Both the position numbers and the translations under genes were made by a program. The notes beneath the pieces are model-generated. The model was not told where the DNA came from, ran no database searches, and saw only the letters and a list, made by a program, of their open reading frames with translations. From the NCBI RefSeq assembly GCF_001458215.1, contig NZ_CYTW01000007.1:62001-126000 (forward strand): DNA of 64,000 nt, written 5' to 3'. This document shows, piece after piece, positions 7,001-16,002 of this stretch; within the stretch, counting starts at the first letter, position 1; the number at the start of each line of letters is the position of its first letter. Source of the DNA: Shimia thalassica (GTDB lineage Bacteria; Pseudomonadota; Alphaproteobacteria; Rhodobacterales; Rhodobacteraceae).

Positions 7001-9808
7001 ATGGAAACCGGGTTTGGCAAGGGATGCCATCTGCATCTGATCGACGGATCAGCTTTCATTTTTCGCGCCTACCATGCGCTGCCTCCTCTGACTCGTAAGT
7101 CGGACGGTTTGCCGATTGGCGCTGTTGCAGGGTTCTGCAACATGCTGCATCGCTATGTTGAAGGAAATACAGGACCGGATGCGCCAACGCATGTGGCTGT
7201 TATCTTTGACTATTCCGGAAAAAGTTTCCGCAATACCATGTATGATCAGTACAAGGCCAACCGTCCACCGGCACCAGAAGATCTTGTGCCACAATTCCCA
7301 CTGACCCGTGTGGCCACCAAGGCGTTTAACATCGCCTGTAAAGAGGTCGAAGGTTTTGAGGCGGATGACATCATTGCGACCCTGTCTTGTCAGGCGCGTG
7401 ATGCGGGTGGCCGTGTCACCATCATTTCGTCCGACAAAGACCTGATGCAGCTTGTGGGTGGCGGCGTCGAGATGCTGGATGCGATGAAGAACAAGCGGAT
7501 CGACCGCGACGGTGTCATCGAGAAATTCGGGGTAGGGCCCGAACGTGTGGTCGATGTTCAGGCCTTGGCCGGTGACAGCGTCGATAACGTCCCCGGAGCG
7601 CCGGGCATTGGTATCAAGACAGCTGCGTTGCTGATCAATGAATATGGTGATCTTGAAAGCTTGCTGGACCGTGCCGAAGAAATCAAACAGCCCAAGCGCC
7701 GTCAAACGCTGATTGAAAAGCGCGACCAGATCGAACTGTCAAAACGTCTAGTGCAGCTGGATTGTGACATGACGCTGGATTTCTCTCTCGAAGATCTCGA
7801 AGTCAAAGATCCGGAGCCGGAAACGCTGATGAACTTCCTTGCCGAGATGGAATTCAGAACGCTGACCAAACGGATCGCTGAGCAGAACGGCATTGAGGCC
7901 CCCGTCATCCCCGATGCGCCTGTGAATGTTCCAACCTCTGCCGAAGCCCCAGCAGATCAGCCCTTTGATCCCGAGGCCTATGAGTGGGTCAAAGACCGTG
8001 CATCGCTCGAAGCGTGGGCCGCCAAGGCGGTTGCAAAAGGCTATGTTGCAGTCGACACCGAGACCACAGGGCTGGACGAGATGGTGGTCGATCTGGTGGG
8101 GGTTTGCCTTTCGGTCGAGGCTGGCGAGGCCTGCTATATTCCGGTTGGTCACAAAAAGGGATCATCGGATGATCTGTTTGGCAGCGAAGAGCTCGACGAG
8201 AATCAGTTGCCTTTGGACGTTGTCCTGGACGTGTTGAAACCTGTTCTGGAAAACGAGTCTGTTCTCAAGATTTTCCAGAACGCGAAATACGACTGTAAGA
8301 TTTTGAAACGTTACGGCGTCACGGTCGCGCCGATCGATGACACCATGCTTCTGAGCTATGCCTTGCATTCCGGTATACACAATCACGGGATGGATGCGCT
8401 TTCGGAACGCTATCTCAACCACCAGCCGATCCCTATCAAAACGCTTTTGGGAACAGGCAAATCCGCGATTACCTTTGATCGAGTGCCAATTGTCGACGCG
8501 GTCAAATATGCCGCGGAAGACGCGGATATTACCTTGCGCCTTTGGCAAAAATTCAAACCAAAGCTGCATCAGGAAAAGGTGACAACGGTTTACGAGACGC
8601 TGGAACGCCCGTTGTCTCCGGTGCTTGCTCAGATGGAGATGCACGGCATCAAAGTCGACCGCGACACTCTTAGCCGTATGTCCAACGCCTTTGCCCAGAA
8701 AATGGCTGCACTAGAGGCCGAGATTCACGAACTCGCCGGGCGCAGCTTTAACGTGGGCAGCCCCAAACAACTGGGCGAAATCCTGTTCGATGAAATGGCG
8801 ATCGAGGGCGGAAAGAAAGGCAAAACAGGTGCCTATGCCACCGGCGCTGACGTGCTCGAGGATCTTGCCTCGCAAGGGCACGATTTGCCCGCGCGAGTTT
8901 TGGACTGGCGGCAGCTTTCAAAACTGAAATCGACTTATACAGATGCGCTTCAGGATCATATCAATCCAGACACGGGGCGTGTGCATACGTCTTATGTTCA
9001 GACTGGTGCAAACACGGGGCGTCTGGCCTCGACCGATCCTAACCTGCAAAACATTCCTGTGCGCACCGAAGAGGGCCGCCGCATCCGCGAGGCCTTTGTC
9101 GCGGACGAAGGCAAGGTGCTGATCTCGCTCGATTATAGCCAGATTGAATTGCGCATCCTTGCGCAGATGGCGGATATCGAAGCGTTGAAACAGGCGTTCC
9201 GTGACGGGCTTGATATTCACGCGATGACGGCTTCGGAAATGTTTGACGTCCCGATGGATGAGATGACCTCAGAGGTGCGCCGTCGGGCCAAAGCTATCAA
9301 CTTTGGTGTGATCTACGGCATTTCCGGATTTGGTCTGGCGCGGAATCTGCGTATCCCGCGCGGCGAGGCGCAAGACTTTATCAATCGGTACTTCGAGAGA
9401 TTCCCCGGCATCCGGACCTATATGGATGAAACCAAGGCATTCGCGAAAGAAAACCTGTTTGTGCAAACCCTGTTCGGTCGCAAAATCCACATGCCGGAAA
9501 TCAACGCCAAGGGGCCACGCGCCGGTTTTGCGCAACGTGCGGCCATCAACGCTCCGATCCAAGGCACCGCGGCGGATATCATCCGGCGCGCGATGATCCG
9601 CATGCCCGCCGAAATTGCGGGCCTGCCGGCAAAGATGCTTTTGCAGGTCCACGATGAATTGATTTTCGAAGTCGAGGAAAGCGCAGCCCAAGAGGTAACC
9701 GAGATCGCGCGGCGTGTGATGGAGGGGGCGGCCGAGCCTGTTCTAAAGCTCGACGTACCGTTGGTTGTGGATGCTGGACAAGGCGCGAACTGGGCCGAAG
9801 CGCACTAG
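7001..9808 (+). CDS. polA: DNA polymerase I
   Basis: The ATG at 7001 is preferred over the in-frame one at 6944 because GGAG lies just upstream and the protein then starts near the conserved HLIDGSAFIFRAY of the 5'-3' exonuclease. The 935-residue product has all three modules. The flap exonuclease spans about 1-290. The proofreading 3'-5' exonuclease is intact, with DTETTGLD, NAKYDCKIL and YAAEDADIT carrying the metal-binding acids. The polymerase domain has motif A (LDYSQIELRI), motif B (RRAKAINFGVIYG) and motif C (QVHDELIFEV). It fills gaps in repair and removes Okazaki primers. It converges with the next gene; 27 bases separate the stops. Confidence 0.97.
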   Translation: METGFGKGCHLHLIDGSAFIFRAYHALPPLTRKSDGLPIGAVAGFCNMLHRYVEGNTGPDAPTHVAVIFDYSGKSFRNTMYDQYKANRPPAPEDLVPQFPLTRVATKAFNIACKEVEGFEADDIIATLSCQARDAGGRVTIISSDKDLMQLVGGGVEMLDAMKNKRIDRDGVIEKFGVGPERVVDVQALAGDSVDNVPGAPGIGIKTAALLINEYGDLESLLDRAEEIKQPKRRQTLIEKRDQIELSKRLVQLDCDMTLDFSLEDLEVKDPEPETLMNFLAEMEFRTLTKRIAEQNGIEAPVIPDAPVNVPTSAEAPADQPFDPEAYEWVKDRASLEAWAAKAVAKGYVAVDTETTGLDEMVVDLVGVCLSVEAGEACYIPVGHKKGSSDDLFGSEELDENQLPLDVVLDVLKPVLENESVLKIFQNAKYDCKILKRYGVTVAPIDDTMLLSYALHSGIHNHGMDALSERYLNHQPIPIKTLLGTGKSAITFDRVPIVDAVKYAAEDADITLRLWQKFKPKLHQEKVTTVYETLERPLSPVLAQMEMHGIKVDRDTLSRMSNAFAQKMAALEAEIHELAGRSFNVGSPKQLGEILFDEMAIEGGKKGKTGAYATGADVLEDLASQGHDLPARVLDWRQLSKLKSTYTDALQDHINPDTGRVHTSYVQTGANTGRLASTDPNLQNIPVRTEEGRRIREAFVADEGKVLISLDYSQIELRILAQMADIEALKQAFRDGLDIHAMTASEMFDVPMDEMTSEVRRRAKAINFGVIYGISGFGLARNLRIPRGEAQDFINRYFERFPGIRTYMDETKAFAKENLFVQTLFGRKIHMPEINAKGPRAGFAQRAAINAPIQGTAADIIRRAMIRMPAEIAGLPAKMLLQVHDELIFEVEESAAQEVTEIARRVMEGAAEPVLKLDVPLVVDAGQGANWAEAH

Positions 9809-9835
9809 AACAAAGGGCGCGCGCAGGAACAGGCG

Positions 9836-10594
9836 TTACTGCGCGGCCTTAAGCCAGCCTAACCCTTTCGCGGTTCCGTTTGCGGGATGATATTCCGCGC
9901 TGACGCGCCCCTGATACCCATCGGCCTCGATCTGTCTGAAAAACGCAGGATAGTCGATGTCGCCGTTATCAGGTTCATGTCGTCCGGGGGCACCCGCGAT
10001 CTGGATATGACCGGCACGATGGCCATGTTTGACCCATGTTCCCAACACGTCGCCTGTAATCATGTGGGCGTGATACGCATCAAACTGCAACGCCAGATTC
10101 GGGGCCGCGACGGCATCAAGAATGTCTGCAGCCAGATCAAAGCAGTTCAGGAAATACCCCGGAATGTCCGTGGTATTGATCGGCTCGATCGTCAAATGCT
10201 GTTTTGGCGCAAGCTGTGTCGCCCAATTCAGATTTTCGATGAGCGTTTCTTTGGCTTCGGGTCCATCGGCCACACCGGACATGACGTGGATCATCTGCGC
10301 GCCAAGCACATCGGCGTATCGCAGGGCGCGTTTGAAATCGTGGCGGAACCGCTCCTCTCCTCCCGGAATCGCAGCAAAGCCGCGGTCGCCACCGGTCCAG
10401 TTCGGCGGGGGCGTGTTGATCAGGGCAAGATCAAGCTTTGCCTCGCGCATCGCAACAAGAATGTCGCGTGCGGAAATATCGTAAGGAAACAGGATTTCCA
10501 CATTCTGGAAACCCGCCTTACGCGCAGCGGCAAAGCGTTCAAGAAACGGGTACTCTTTAAAAAGCATGCTCAGGTTAGCAGCAAAAACAGGCAT
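9836..10594 (-). CDS. hyi: Hydroxypyruvate isomerase family protein
   Basis: This 252-residue protein is a TIM-barrel sugar isomerase of the Hyi/OtnI group, which interconverts hydroxypyruvate and tartronate semialdehyde or related 2-oxo-tetronates. Family features are the N-terminal FAANLSMLFKEYPFLERF, a metal-binding glutamate in LTIEPINTTDIPGYF, LALQFDAYHAHMITGD, and HIQIAGAPGRHEPDNGDIDY. The length is normal for the family. An AGGA-type ribosome site precedes the ATG at 10594. No glyoxylate carboligase or tartronate semialdehyde reductase is next to it, so the exact substrate is not fixed by context. Confidence 0.88.
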   Translation of the reverse strand: MPVFAANLSMLFKEYPFLERFAAARKAGFQNVEILFPYDISARDILVAMREAKLDLALINTPPPNWTGGDRGFAAIPGGEERFRHDFKRALRYADVLGAQMIHVMSGVADGPEAKETLIENLNWATQLAPKQHLTIEPINTTDIPGYFLNCFDLAADILDAVAAPNLALQFDAYHAHMITGDVLGTWVKHGHRAGHIQIAGAPGRHEPDNGDIDYPAFFRQIEADGYQGRVSAEYHPANGTAKGLGWLKAAQ

Positions 10595-10725
10595 ATGACG
10601 TCCTTTCGCGTCACCTCATTATCGTAAAGATTTCTGGGCGAAAAGGTGTGATTTCCCATTCGCACCCGAAACAGGACAGAAGCCGCCGATGCAACTGTTG
10701 CTTGGTGTTTGTATGAAGGTTTGGT

Positions 10726-11328
10726 TTATCCGAGATCTTGCGACAGGATCAGCGGAAAGAACACGCCGCCTGACCAGACCCCGAACCAATCCTGATCATT
10801 GACGATGTGTTGGGTGCCCAGATCCACCATGCGATAAAACGTTTTGCGATCAAGGCGCGCCTCCAGACCTGCCCGCACCATGACGTAAGGAGCAGGCTCA
10901 CCCTGTGCCGTCTCTTGCACAAGACGGATTGGGGCATCGGGTCCGGCGGTCACGGTGTCGCCGACGTTGGTGGTGAATGTCAGGATCTGGTTTTCGCCGG
11001 TGCCCGCGCAATCGACATCAACAGCCACAAAGGGCGCATCCTCGACTGTGATTCCGACTTTTTCTACCGGTGTCACAAGAAAATAGGAGTCGCCATCTTT
11101 GCGCAGGATCGAAGAAAAAAGCCGAACGAGTTCAGGGCGTTTGATTTCTCCGCCCTCGTGGATCCACGTGCCATCTCGCAGGATTTGTATGTCTATGATG
11201 CCTAAAAAGGGCGGATTCCAAAGGTGGACAGGCGGCAGGCCGCGCTCCTTTGCAACAGCTTTGGCCGAGGCCGCGAGGCCTTCGGCAGAGGGTTTCACGG
11301 GAATTTGTCCGCTCATTGTTTTTGCCAT
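10726..11328 (-). CDS. DUF1285 family protein
   Basis: This protein of about 200 residues matches the DUF1285 family: PPVHLWNPPFLGIIDIQILRDGTW is a strong family motif, followed by a beta-rich domain with DGDSYFLVTPVEKVGI. The open frame reaches 11370, but those extra residues look unconserved, and the ATG at 11328 (or 11316) gives a normal N-terminus; the ribosome site is weak for either, so the start is uncertain. No biochemical role is known for the family. It is divergently placed, about 55 bases away, from the MoxR operon, and this pairing with MoxR/DUF58 genes is common in alphaproteobacteria. Confidence 0.8.
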   Translation of the reverse strand: MAKTMSGQIPVKPSAEGLAASAKAVAKERGLPPVHLWNPPFLGIIDIQILRDGTWIHEGGEIKRPELVRLFSSILRKDGDSYFLVTPVEKVGITVEDAPFVAVDVDCAGTGENQILTFTTNVGDTVTAGPDAPIRLVQETAQGEPAPYVMVRAGLEARLDRKTFYRMVDLGTQHIVNDQDWFGVWSGGVFFPLILSQDLG

Positions 11329-11384
11329 TTCTGCTGGGCGCGATAAGGTTACACAAAGGATATAAACCAAGCAGGAGATTTGTC

Positions 11385-12392
11385 ATGGCAGAAGACACCG
11401 ATCTTGTCTCAGAAATTGAGACGCTGGGCGAAAAGCTTGGTGAGGCGAAAGCCGCGATTACAAAGCGTTTCATCGGACAGGAAAAGGTTGTCGATCTGAC
11501 ACTGGCCGCTTTGCTGTGTGGTGGGCATGCACTTTTGATCGGACTGCCGGGGCTTGGAAAAACCCGTCTTGTGGACACTCTTTCCACGGTGATGGGGCTG
11601 AATGGCAACCGCGTGCAATTCACGCCGGATCTGATGCCAGCCGATATTCTCGGATCTGAAGTTCTGGAAAAGGCAAAAGGTGGCGCGCGCGCGTTCCGTT
11701 TTGTACCTGGTCCGATATTTTGCCAGCTGCTTATGGCGGATGAAATCAACCGCGCGAGCCCCAGAACACAGTCTGCCCTGCTGCAAGCGATGCAGGAACG
11801 CACGGTGACCGTCGCCGGTGAAGATCGCCCGCTGGATTTGCCGTTTCATGTTCTGGCGACACAAAACCCGATTGAACAGGAAGGCACCTATCCCCTTCCC
11901 GAGGCCCAGCTTGACCGGTTTCTGGTGCAGATTGATGTGCCGTATCCAACGCGGGATACCGAAAGAGACATTCTTTTGGCGACCACGGGCGTTGAAGAAG
12001 AAGAGGCGCATCAGGTGTTTAATGCAGATGACCTGATCGCGGCGCAAACTCTTCTGCGTCGTATGCCCGTTGGGGAAAGCGTTGTAGAAATGATTCTGGA
12101 CCTTGTTCGGGCCTTCCGACCCGAAAACCCAAATGCCTCTGAAGCGGTGCGCGAAACCGTGTCGTGGGGCCCCGGCCCCCGCGCGGCGCAGGCGTTGATG
12201 ATGACCACACGGGCGCAGGCTTTGTTGCACGGGCGTTTGGCCCCGAATGCAGAAGACGTGATGGCCATGGCCGTGCCAGTGCTTAGCCACCGCATGGCGC
12301 TTACTTTTGCGGCGCGGGCACGTGGCGAAACTGTGAATGACCTGATTACCCGAACTGTGCGTGAGTTTGGCGAAGTCGGAGCCGCCGCGTGA
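11385..12392 (+). CDS. MoxR family AAA+ ATPase
   Basis: The ATG at 11385 is chosen because GCAGGAG lies just upstream and it starts at MAEDTDLVSEIETLG; the frame is open from 11250 but would overlap the divergent gene. The 335-residue protein has Walker A GLPGLGKT, Walker B LMADEINRASPRTQSALL, and sensor 1 in LATQNPIEQEG, all typical of MoxR chaperone-like ATPases. These work with DUF58/VWA partners in maturing or stress-protecting envelope and metalloprotein complexes. It leads a four-gene operon with GTGA or ATGA overlaps at each junction. Confidence 0.93.
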   Translation: MAEDTDLVSEIETLGEKLGEAKAAITKRFIGQEKVVDLTLAALLCGGHALLIGLPGLGKTRLVDTLSTVMGLNGNRVQFTPDLMPADILGSEVLEKAKGGARAFRFVPGPIFCQLLMADEINRASPRTQSALLQAMQERTVTVAGEDRPLDLPFHVLATQNPIEQEGTYPLPEAQLDRFLVQIDVPYPTRDTERDILLATTGVEEEEAHQVFNADDLIAAQTLLRRMPVGESVVEMILDLVRAFRPENPNASEAVRETVSWGPGPRAAQALMMTTRAQALLHGRLAPNAEDVMAMAVPVLSHRMALTFAARARGETVNDLITRTVREFGEVGAAA

Positions 12393-13261
12393 TATCTTTC
12401 CCCCAACTTCGCACCCGTGCAGAGGCCGAGGCCGCGCGTTTGCCGCCTTTGCTGGCCCAAGCCGAGCATTTGGCGGGGACGGTCCTGTTGGGAGAGCACG
12501 GCCGTCGCCGGTCGGGGTTGGGAGATGATTTTTGGCAGTATCGTCCGGTTCAGCCGGGGGACAGTCTGCGCATGATCGATTGGAGACGCTCCGCACGCAG
12601 CGACAGCCAATTTGTCCGGCAACGCGAATGGCAGGTGGCACAATCTGTCATGCTTTGGGCCGATCAGTCACCGTCGATGGGGTTTTCGTCCTCTGAGAAT
12701 ACTCCGACAAAAGGGGACCGCGCCCGCGTTTTGGCGTTGGCGATCGCGATCTTGTTGATCCGGTCGGGCGAACGTGTGGGTTTGACCGGGACGTCCTTGC
12801 CCCCAAGACGCGGCGAGGGGCAAATCCTGCGTCTGACCGAGATGTTTCTAAAGTCTGATGAAGGGGACTATGGCGCCCCTGAAGCGCGCGCGATGCTGCC
12901 CCATGCCCGCGCTGTTTTCATCTCGGACTTTTTCGGCGATTTCGAAGCGACCGAGGCAGCCCTGTTCAAGGCAGCGGATCGCGGCATTCGCGGCGTCGTC
13001 TATCATATACTCGATCCCGCAGAAGAGAGTTTTCCTTTTAAAGGCCGTGCCATTTTCGAAAGTATGGGGCAGGGTATTCAGCACGAAACGCGCAAGGCCA
13101 CTGACCTGCGGGACCGCTATCTTGAGCGTTTGGCCGAACGCAAAGACAGTCTCAAACAATTGTGCCGCACAACAGGGTGGCAATACGGTGTGCATGACAC
13201 ATCGCAATCATCGCAGGCCGCGCTGTTGTGGCTCTATCGTGCGTTGGAGCAACGCCTGTGA
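12389..13261 (+). CDS. DUF58 domain-containing protein
   Basis: This 290-residue protein begins with a GTG that overlaps the MoxR stop as GTGA. It contains the DUF58 signature, with GDDFWQYRPVQPGDSLRMIDWRRSAR cut here into its parts: RPVQPGD and IDWRRSAR near residues 52-70. The region after it (VMLWADQSPSMGF) is a von Willebrand A-like fold with a partial DxSxS metal site. DUF58 proteins are the usual partners of MoxR ATPases. The exact client of the pair is unknown. Cytoplasmic, with no signal peptide or membrane segment seen. Confidence 0.92.
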   Translation: MISFPQLRTRAEAEAARLPPLLAQAEHLAGTVLLGEHGRRRSGLGDDFWQYRPVQPGDSLRMIDWRRSARSDSQFVRQREWQVAQSVMLWADQSPSMGFSSSENTPTKGDRARVLALAIAILLIRSGERVGLTGTSLPPRRGEGQILRLTEMFLKSDEGDYGAPEARAMLPHARAVFISDFFGDFEATEAALFKAADRGIRGVVYHILDPAEESFPFKGRAIFESMGQGIQHETRKATDLRDRYLERLAERKDSLKQLCRTTGWQYGVHDTSQSSQAALLWLYRALEQRL

Positions 13262-16002
13262 TCGGCGGACTTCCTATCGGTTTTGCGGCACCTTGGGTGT
13301 TGCTGGCTCTGATGGCGCTGCCTGTCATCTGGTTCTTGCTGCGCGCCATTCCCCCGGCCCCCGTCAAACGCCGTTTTCCGGGTGTCATTCTTCTGCTTGG
13401 TCTGAAAGACGACGATAGCGTCACAGATCGAACACCCTGGTGGCTTTTGCTGTTGCGCTCTTTGGCGTTGGCGGCGGTGATCATCGGGCTGGCGGGGCCA
13501 TTGTTGAACCCGACTCCCCCCTCGAAAAGTGACGCGCCAGTGCTTGTGCTGTTGGACGGAAGCTGGGGTGCTGCAAAAAACTGGCGCCGACAGACCGCCA
13601 TGGTCGAGAGCCTTTTGGATGAGGCAGCACGGCAAGGGCGACGTGCGGCCCTTCTCAATTTGGGTGCACCTGAAAAACCACAATTCCAACCAGCGGCTTC
13701 CGTCAAAAACCGTCTTCCCGGCGTTGTTCCCCAACCTTGGCAGGCCGACGCCGAGACCTATGCGACTGTCCTGGAGATGTTGGACGAAGATGCATTTGAT
13801 ACGATCTGGATGTCTGACGGTCTCGAGGGTGCGCGTCGTGATGACCTGTTGAGTGCGCTGGAAGCGCGCGGAAGCGTGCGCGTCGTCGAAGACCCTTTGG
13901 GCGTGCATGGTCTCGCCCCAACAGTTTTCGACGATGGGGTGCTTACGATCACCGCGGTGCGGTCGCGGGCAGAAATCACCGAAACATTGACGGTTCAGGC
14001 ACATGGTCTGGACCCGTCCGGAACGCCGCGGATTTTGGCAACGGTGCCCGTTCGTTTTCTGTCGGGCGAGACCAGCGCCAGTTCCGAGTTGTCCCTGCCC
14101 GCTGAATTGCGCAGCCGGATTTCGCGGTTTTCGATAATGGGCCAAGACGGTGCCGGTGCCGTGACCTTGTCGGATGACACGCTCAAGCGCCGGGAAGTGG
14201 CCCTCATTTCCGGTCGCGAAGACCGCGAAGGGCTCGAGCTTTTGTCGCCGCTGCACTTTTTGCGCCAAGCTCTGAAGCCCAATGCCGATCTGATCGAAGG
14301 CACTTTGGAAGACGTTTTGCCAGCCAACCCCGATGTTGTTGTTCTGGCGGACATCGCGGTGCTGTCTCCTGCAGAAGAAAAAGAAGTGCTGGAATGGGTC
14401 GCGCAGGGCGGATTGCTTTTGCGCTTCGCTGGTCCGGTGATGGCCGCAAGCGGGTTGAGTGTTGGTGAAGAAGATCCTCTGTTGCCGGTGCGTCTGCGCT
14501 CTGGTGGGCGCAGCGTCGGGGGCGCGATGAGTTGGGGCGAACCAAAGTCCGTGGCGCCCTTTCCCGAAGGAAGCCCCTTTTTCGGATTGCCTGTCCCTGA
14601 TGAGGTGCGTGTGACTGCCCAAGTTGTGGCCCAGCCCGATCCAACACTTGCGGACCGCGTGATTGCCGAGTTGACAGATGGCACCCCGATGGTGACGCGA
14701 AAAGCCATCGATCAAGGGCAGGTCGTTTTGTTCCACGTCACGGCAAACACGGAATGGTCGGGTTTGCCGCTGTCCGGATTGTTCGTCCAGATGTTGGATC
14801 GCCTTGCGATTCTCAGCGCTGTGGGTGTTGACGACGAGACACGTCTTTCGGGGCTGACATGGCAGCCGGTACAGGTGCTTGATGGCTTTGGCCGCTCTCA
14901 GGAAGTGCACAGCCTGCCCGGAGTCGAAGGTGATGTGCTTGCCAAAAATGCCTTGGGTCCCAAGTTGCGCCCCGGGCTTTATCAAAGCGGGGACAAGTTG
15001 GTTGCGCGAAATGTTTTACGGGCAGATGACACAATGGAGGCCGCTGTCTGGCCTCTTGGTACCCGAATTGAAGGTTACCTTACGGCACCTGTCAAAGATA
15101 TCAGCGGCTGGTTTCTCGCGGCGGCCCTTGGCATCATGATGATCGATATTTTTGCGTCCTTGGCCGTATCCGGTCGTCTTTGGGGCGCGCGGATTGCGAC
15201 TGTTGTGCTGGCATTGGTTTTGATGGCGCCACAGGCGGATGCCCAAGAGAGCAGGGCGATTCAAGATACGCGCGAGATAGCACTCGGGCATGTGTTGACG
15301 GGCAATGATCGGATTGATCAGCTGGCGCAGGATGGTCTGCGGGGGCTGTCCGAAGTGTTGTTTTTTCGGACGTCCGTAGAGCCGAGCGAACCAGCGCCGA
15401 TCAATCTGGAAACAGACGAAATCTCGTTCTATCCCTTCTTGTTCTGGCCAATCACACCGGATCAACCGATCCCGTCAGATGAGGCCTATTCAAAGCTTAA
15501 CAACTACTTGCGTTCCGGCGGCATGATCCTGTTCGACACGCGGGACGCCGATGTCGCCCGCTTTGGCGCGGCAAGTCCGAATGGGCGCAAACTTCAGAGA
15601 ATAGCTGCATCGCTTGATATTCCCCCGTTAGAGCCCTTGCCAGAAGACCATGTTTTGACGCGCACCTTTTATCTGCTTCAGGATTTCCCGGGCCGCTATG
15701 CAAGCAGGGATGTCTGGGTCGAAGCGGCCCCGGCTGACGCCGAAAAAATTGAGGGCATGCCGTTCAGAAACCTGAATGATGGGGTGACGCCAGTGGTCAT
15801 TGGTGGCAACGACTGGGCGTCAGCCTGGGCAATGGATGGACGCGGAAATGCACTCTATCCCGTGGGACGCGGCCGCGCAGGCGAGCGTCAAAGAGAACTC
15901 GCCTTTCGGTTTGGCGTTAACCTCGTCATGCATGTTCTGACCGGTAACTACAAATCCGATCAGGTTCATGTGCCGGCTTTGCTTGATAGGTTGGGACAAT
16001 GA
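13258..16002 (+). CDS. BatA-like membrane protein with C-terminal DUF4159 domain
   Basis: The likely start is the GTG at 13258, overlapping the DUF58 stop as GTGA (an upstream in-frame ATG lies at 13228). The 914-residue protein opens with two membrane segments and the BatA/aerotolerance N-terminal pattern FAAPWVLLALMALPVIW, then a long region with a VWA-like segment (VLVLLDGSWG). A membrane segment near residues 620-640 precedes a signal-like stretch, and the C-terminal 220 residues are a DUF4159 domain (EISFYPFLFWPITPDQ, LRSGGMILFDTRDA), a glutamine-amidotransferase-like fold. The active site cysteine of true amidotransferases is not apparent. Expected in the inner membrane, acting with MoxR and DUF58. 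Confidence 0.88.
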   Translation: MIGGLPIGFAAPWVLLALMALPVIWFLLRAIPPAPVKRRFPGVILLLGLKDDDSVTDRTPWWLLLLRSLALAAVIIGLAGPLLNPTPPSKSDAPVLVLLDGSWGAAKNWRRQTAMVESLLDEAARQGRRAALLNLGAPEKPQFQPAASVKNRLPGVVPQPWQADAETYATVLEMLDEDAFDTIWMSDGLEGARRDDLLSALEARGSVRVVEDPLGVHGLAPTVFDDGVLTITAVRSRAEITETLTVQAHGLDPSGTPRILATVPVRFLSGETSASSELSLPAELRSRISRFSIMGQDGAGAVTLSDDTLKRREVALISGREDREGLELLSPLHFLRQALKPNADLIEGTLEDVLPANPDVVVLADIAVLSPAEEKEVLEWVAQGGLLLRFAGPVMAASGLSVGEEDPLLPVRLRSGGRSVGGAMSWGEPKSVAPFPEGSPFFGLPVPDEVRVTAQVVAQPDPTLADRVIAELTDGTPMVTRKAIDQGQVVLFHVTANTEWSGLPLSGLFVQMLDRLAILSAVGVDDETRLSGLTWQPVQVLDGFGRSQEVHSLPGVEGDVLAKNALGPKLRPGLYQSGDKLVARNVLRADDTMEAAVWPLGTRIEGYLTAPVKDISGWFLAAALGIMMIDIFASLAVSGRLWGARIATVVLALVLMAPQADAQESRAIQDTREIALGHVLTGNDRIDQLAQDGLRGLSEVLFFRTSVEPSEPAPINLETDEISFYPFLFWPITPDQPIPSDEAYSKLNNYLRSGGMILFDTRDADVARFGAASPNGRKLQRIAASLDIPPLEPLPEDHVLTRTFYLLQDFPGRYASRDVWVEAAPADAEKIEGMPFRNLNDGVTPVVIGGNDWASAWAMDGRGNALYPVGRGRAGERQRELAFRFGVNLVMHVLTGNYKSDQVHVPALLDRLGQ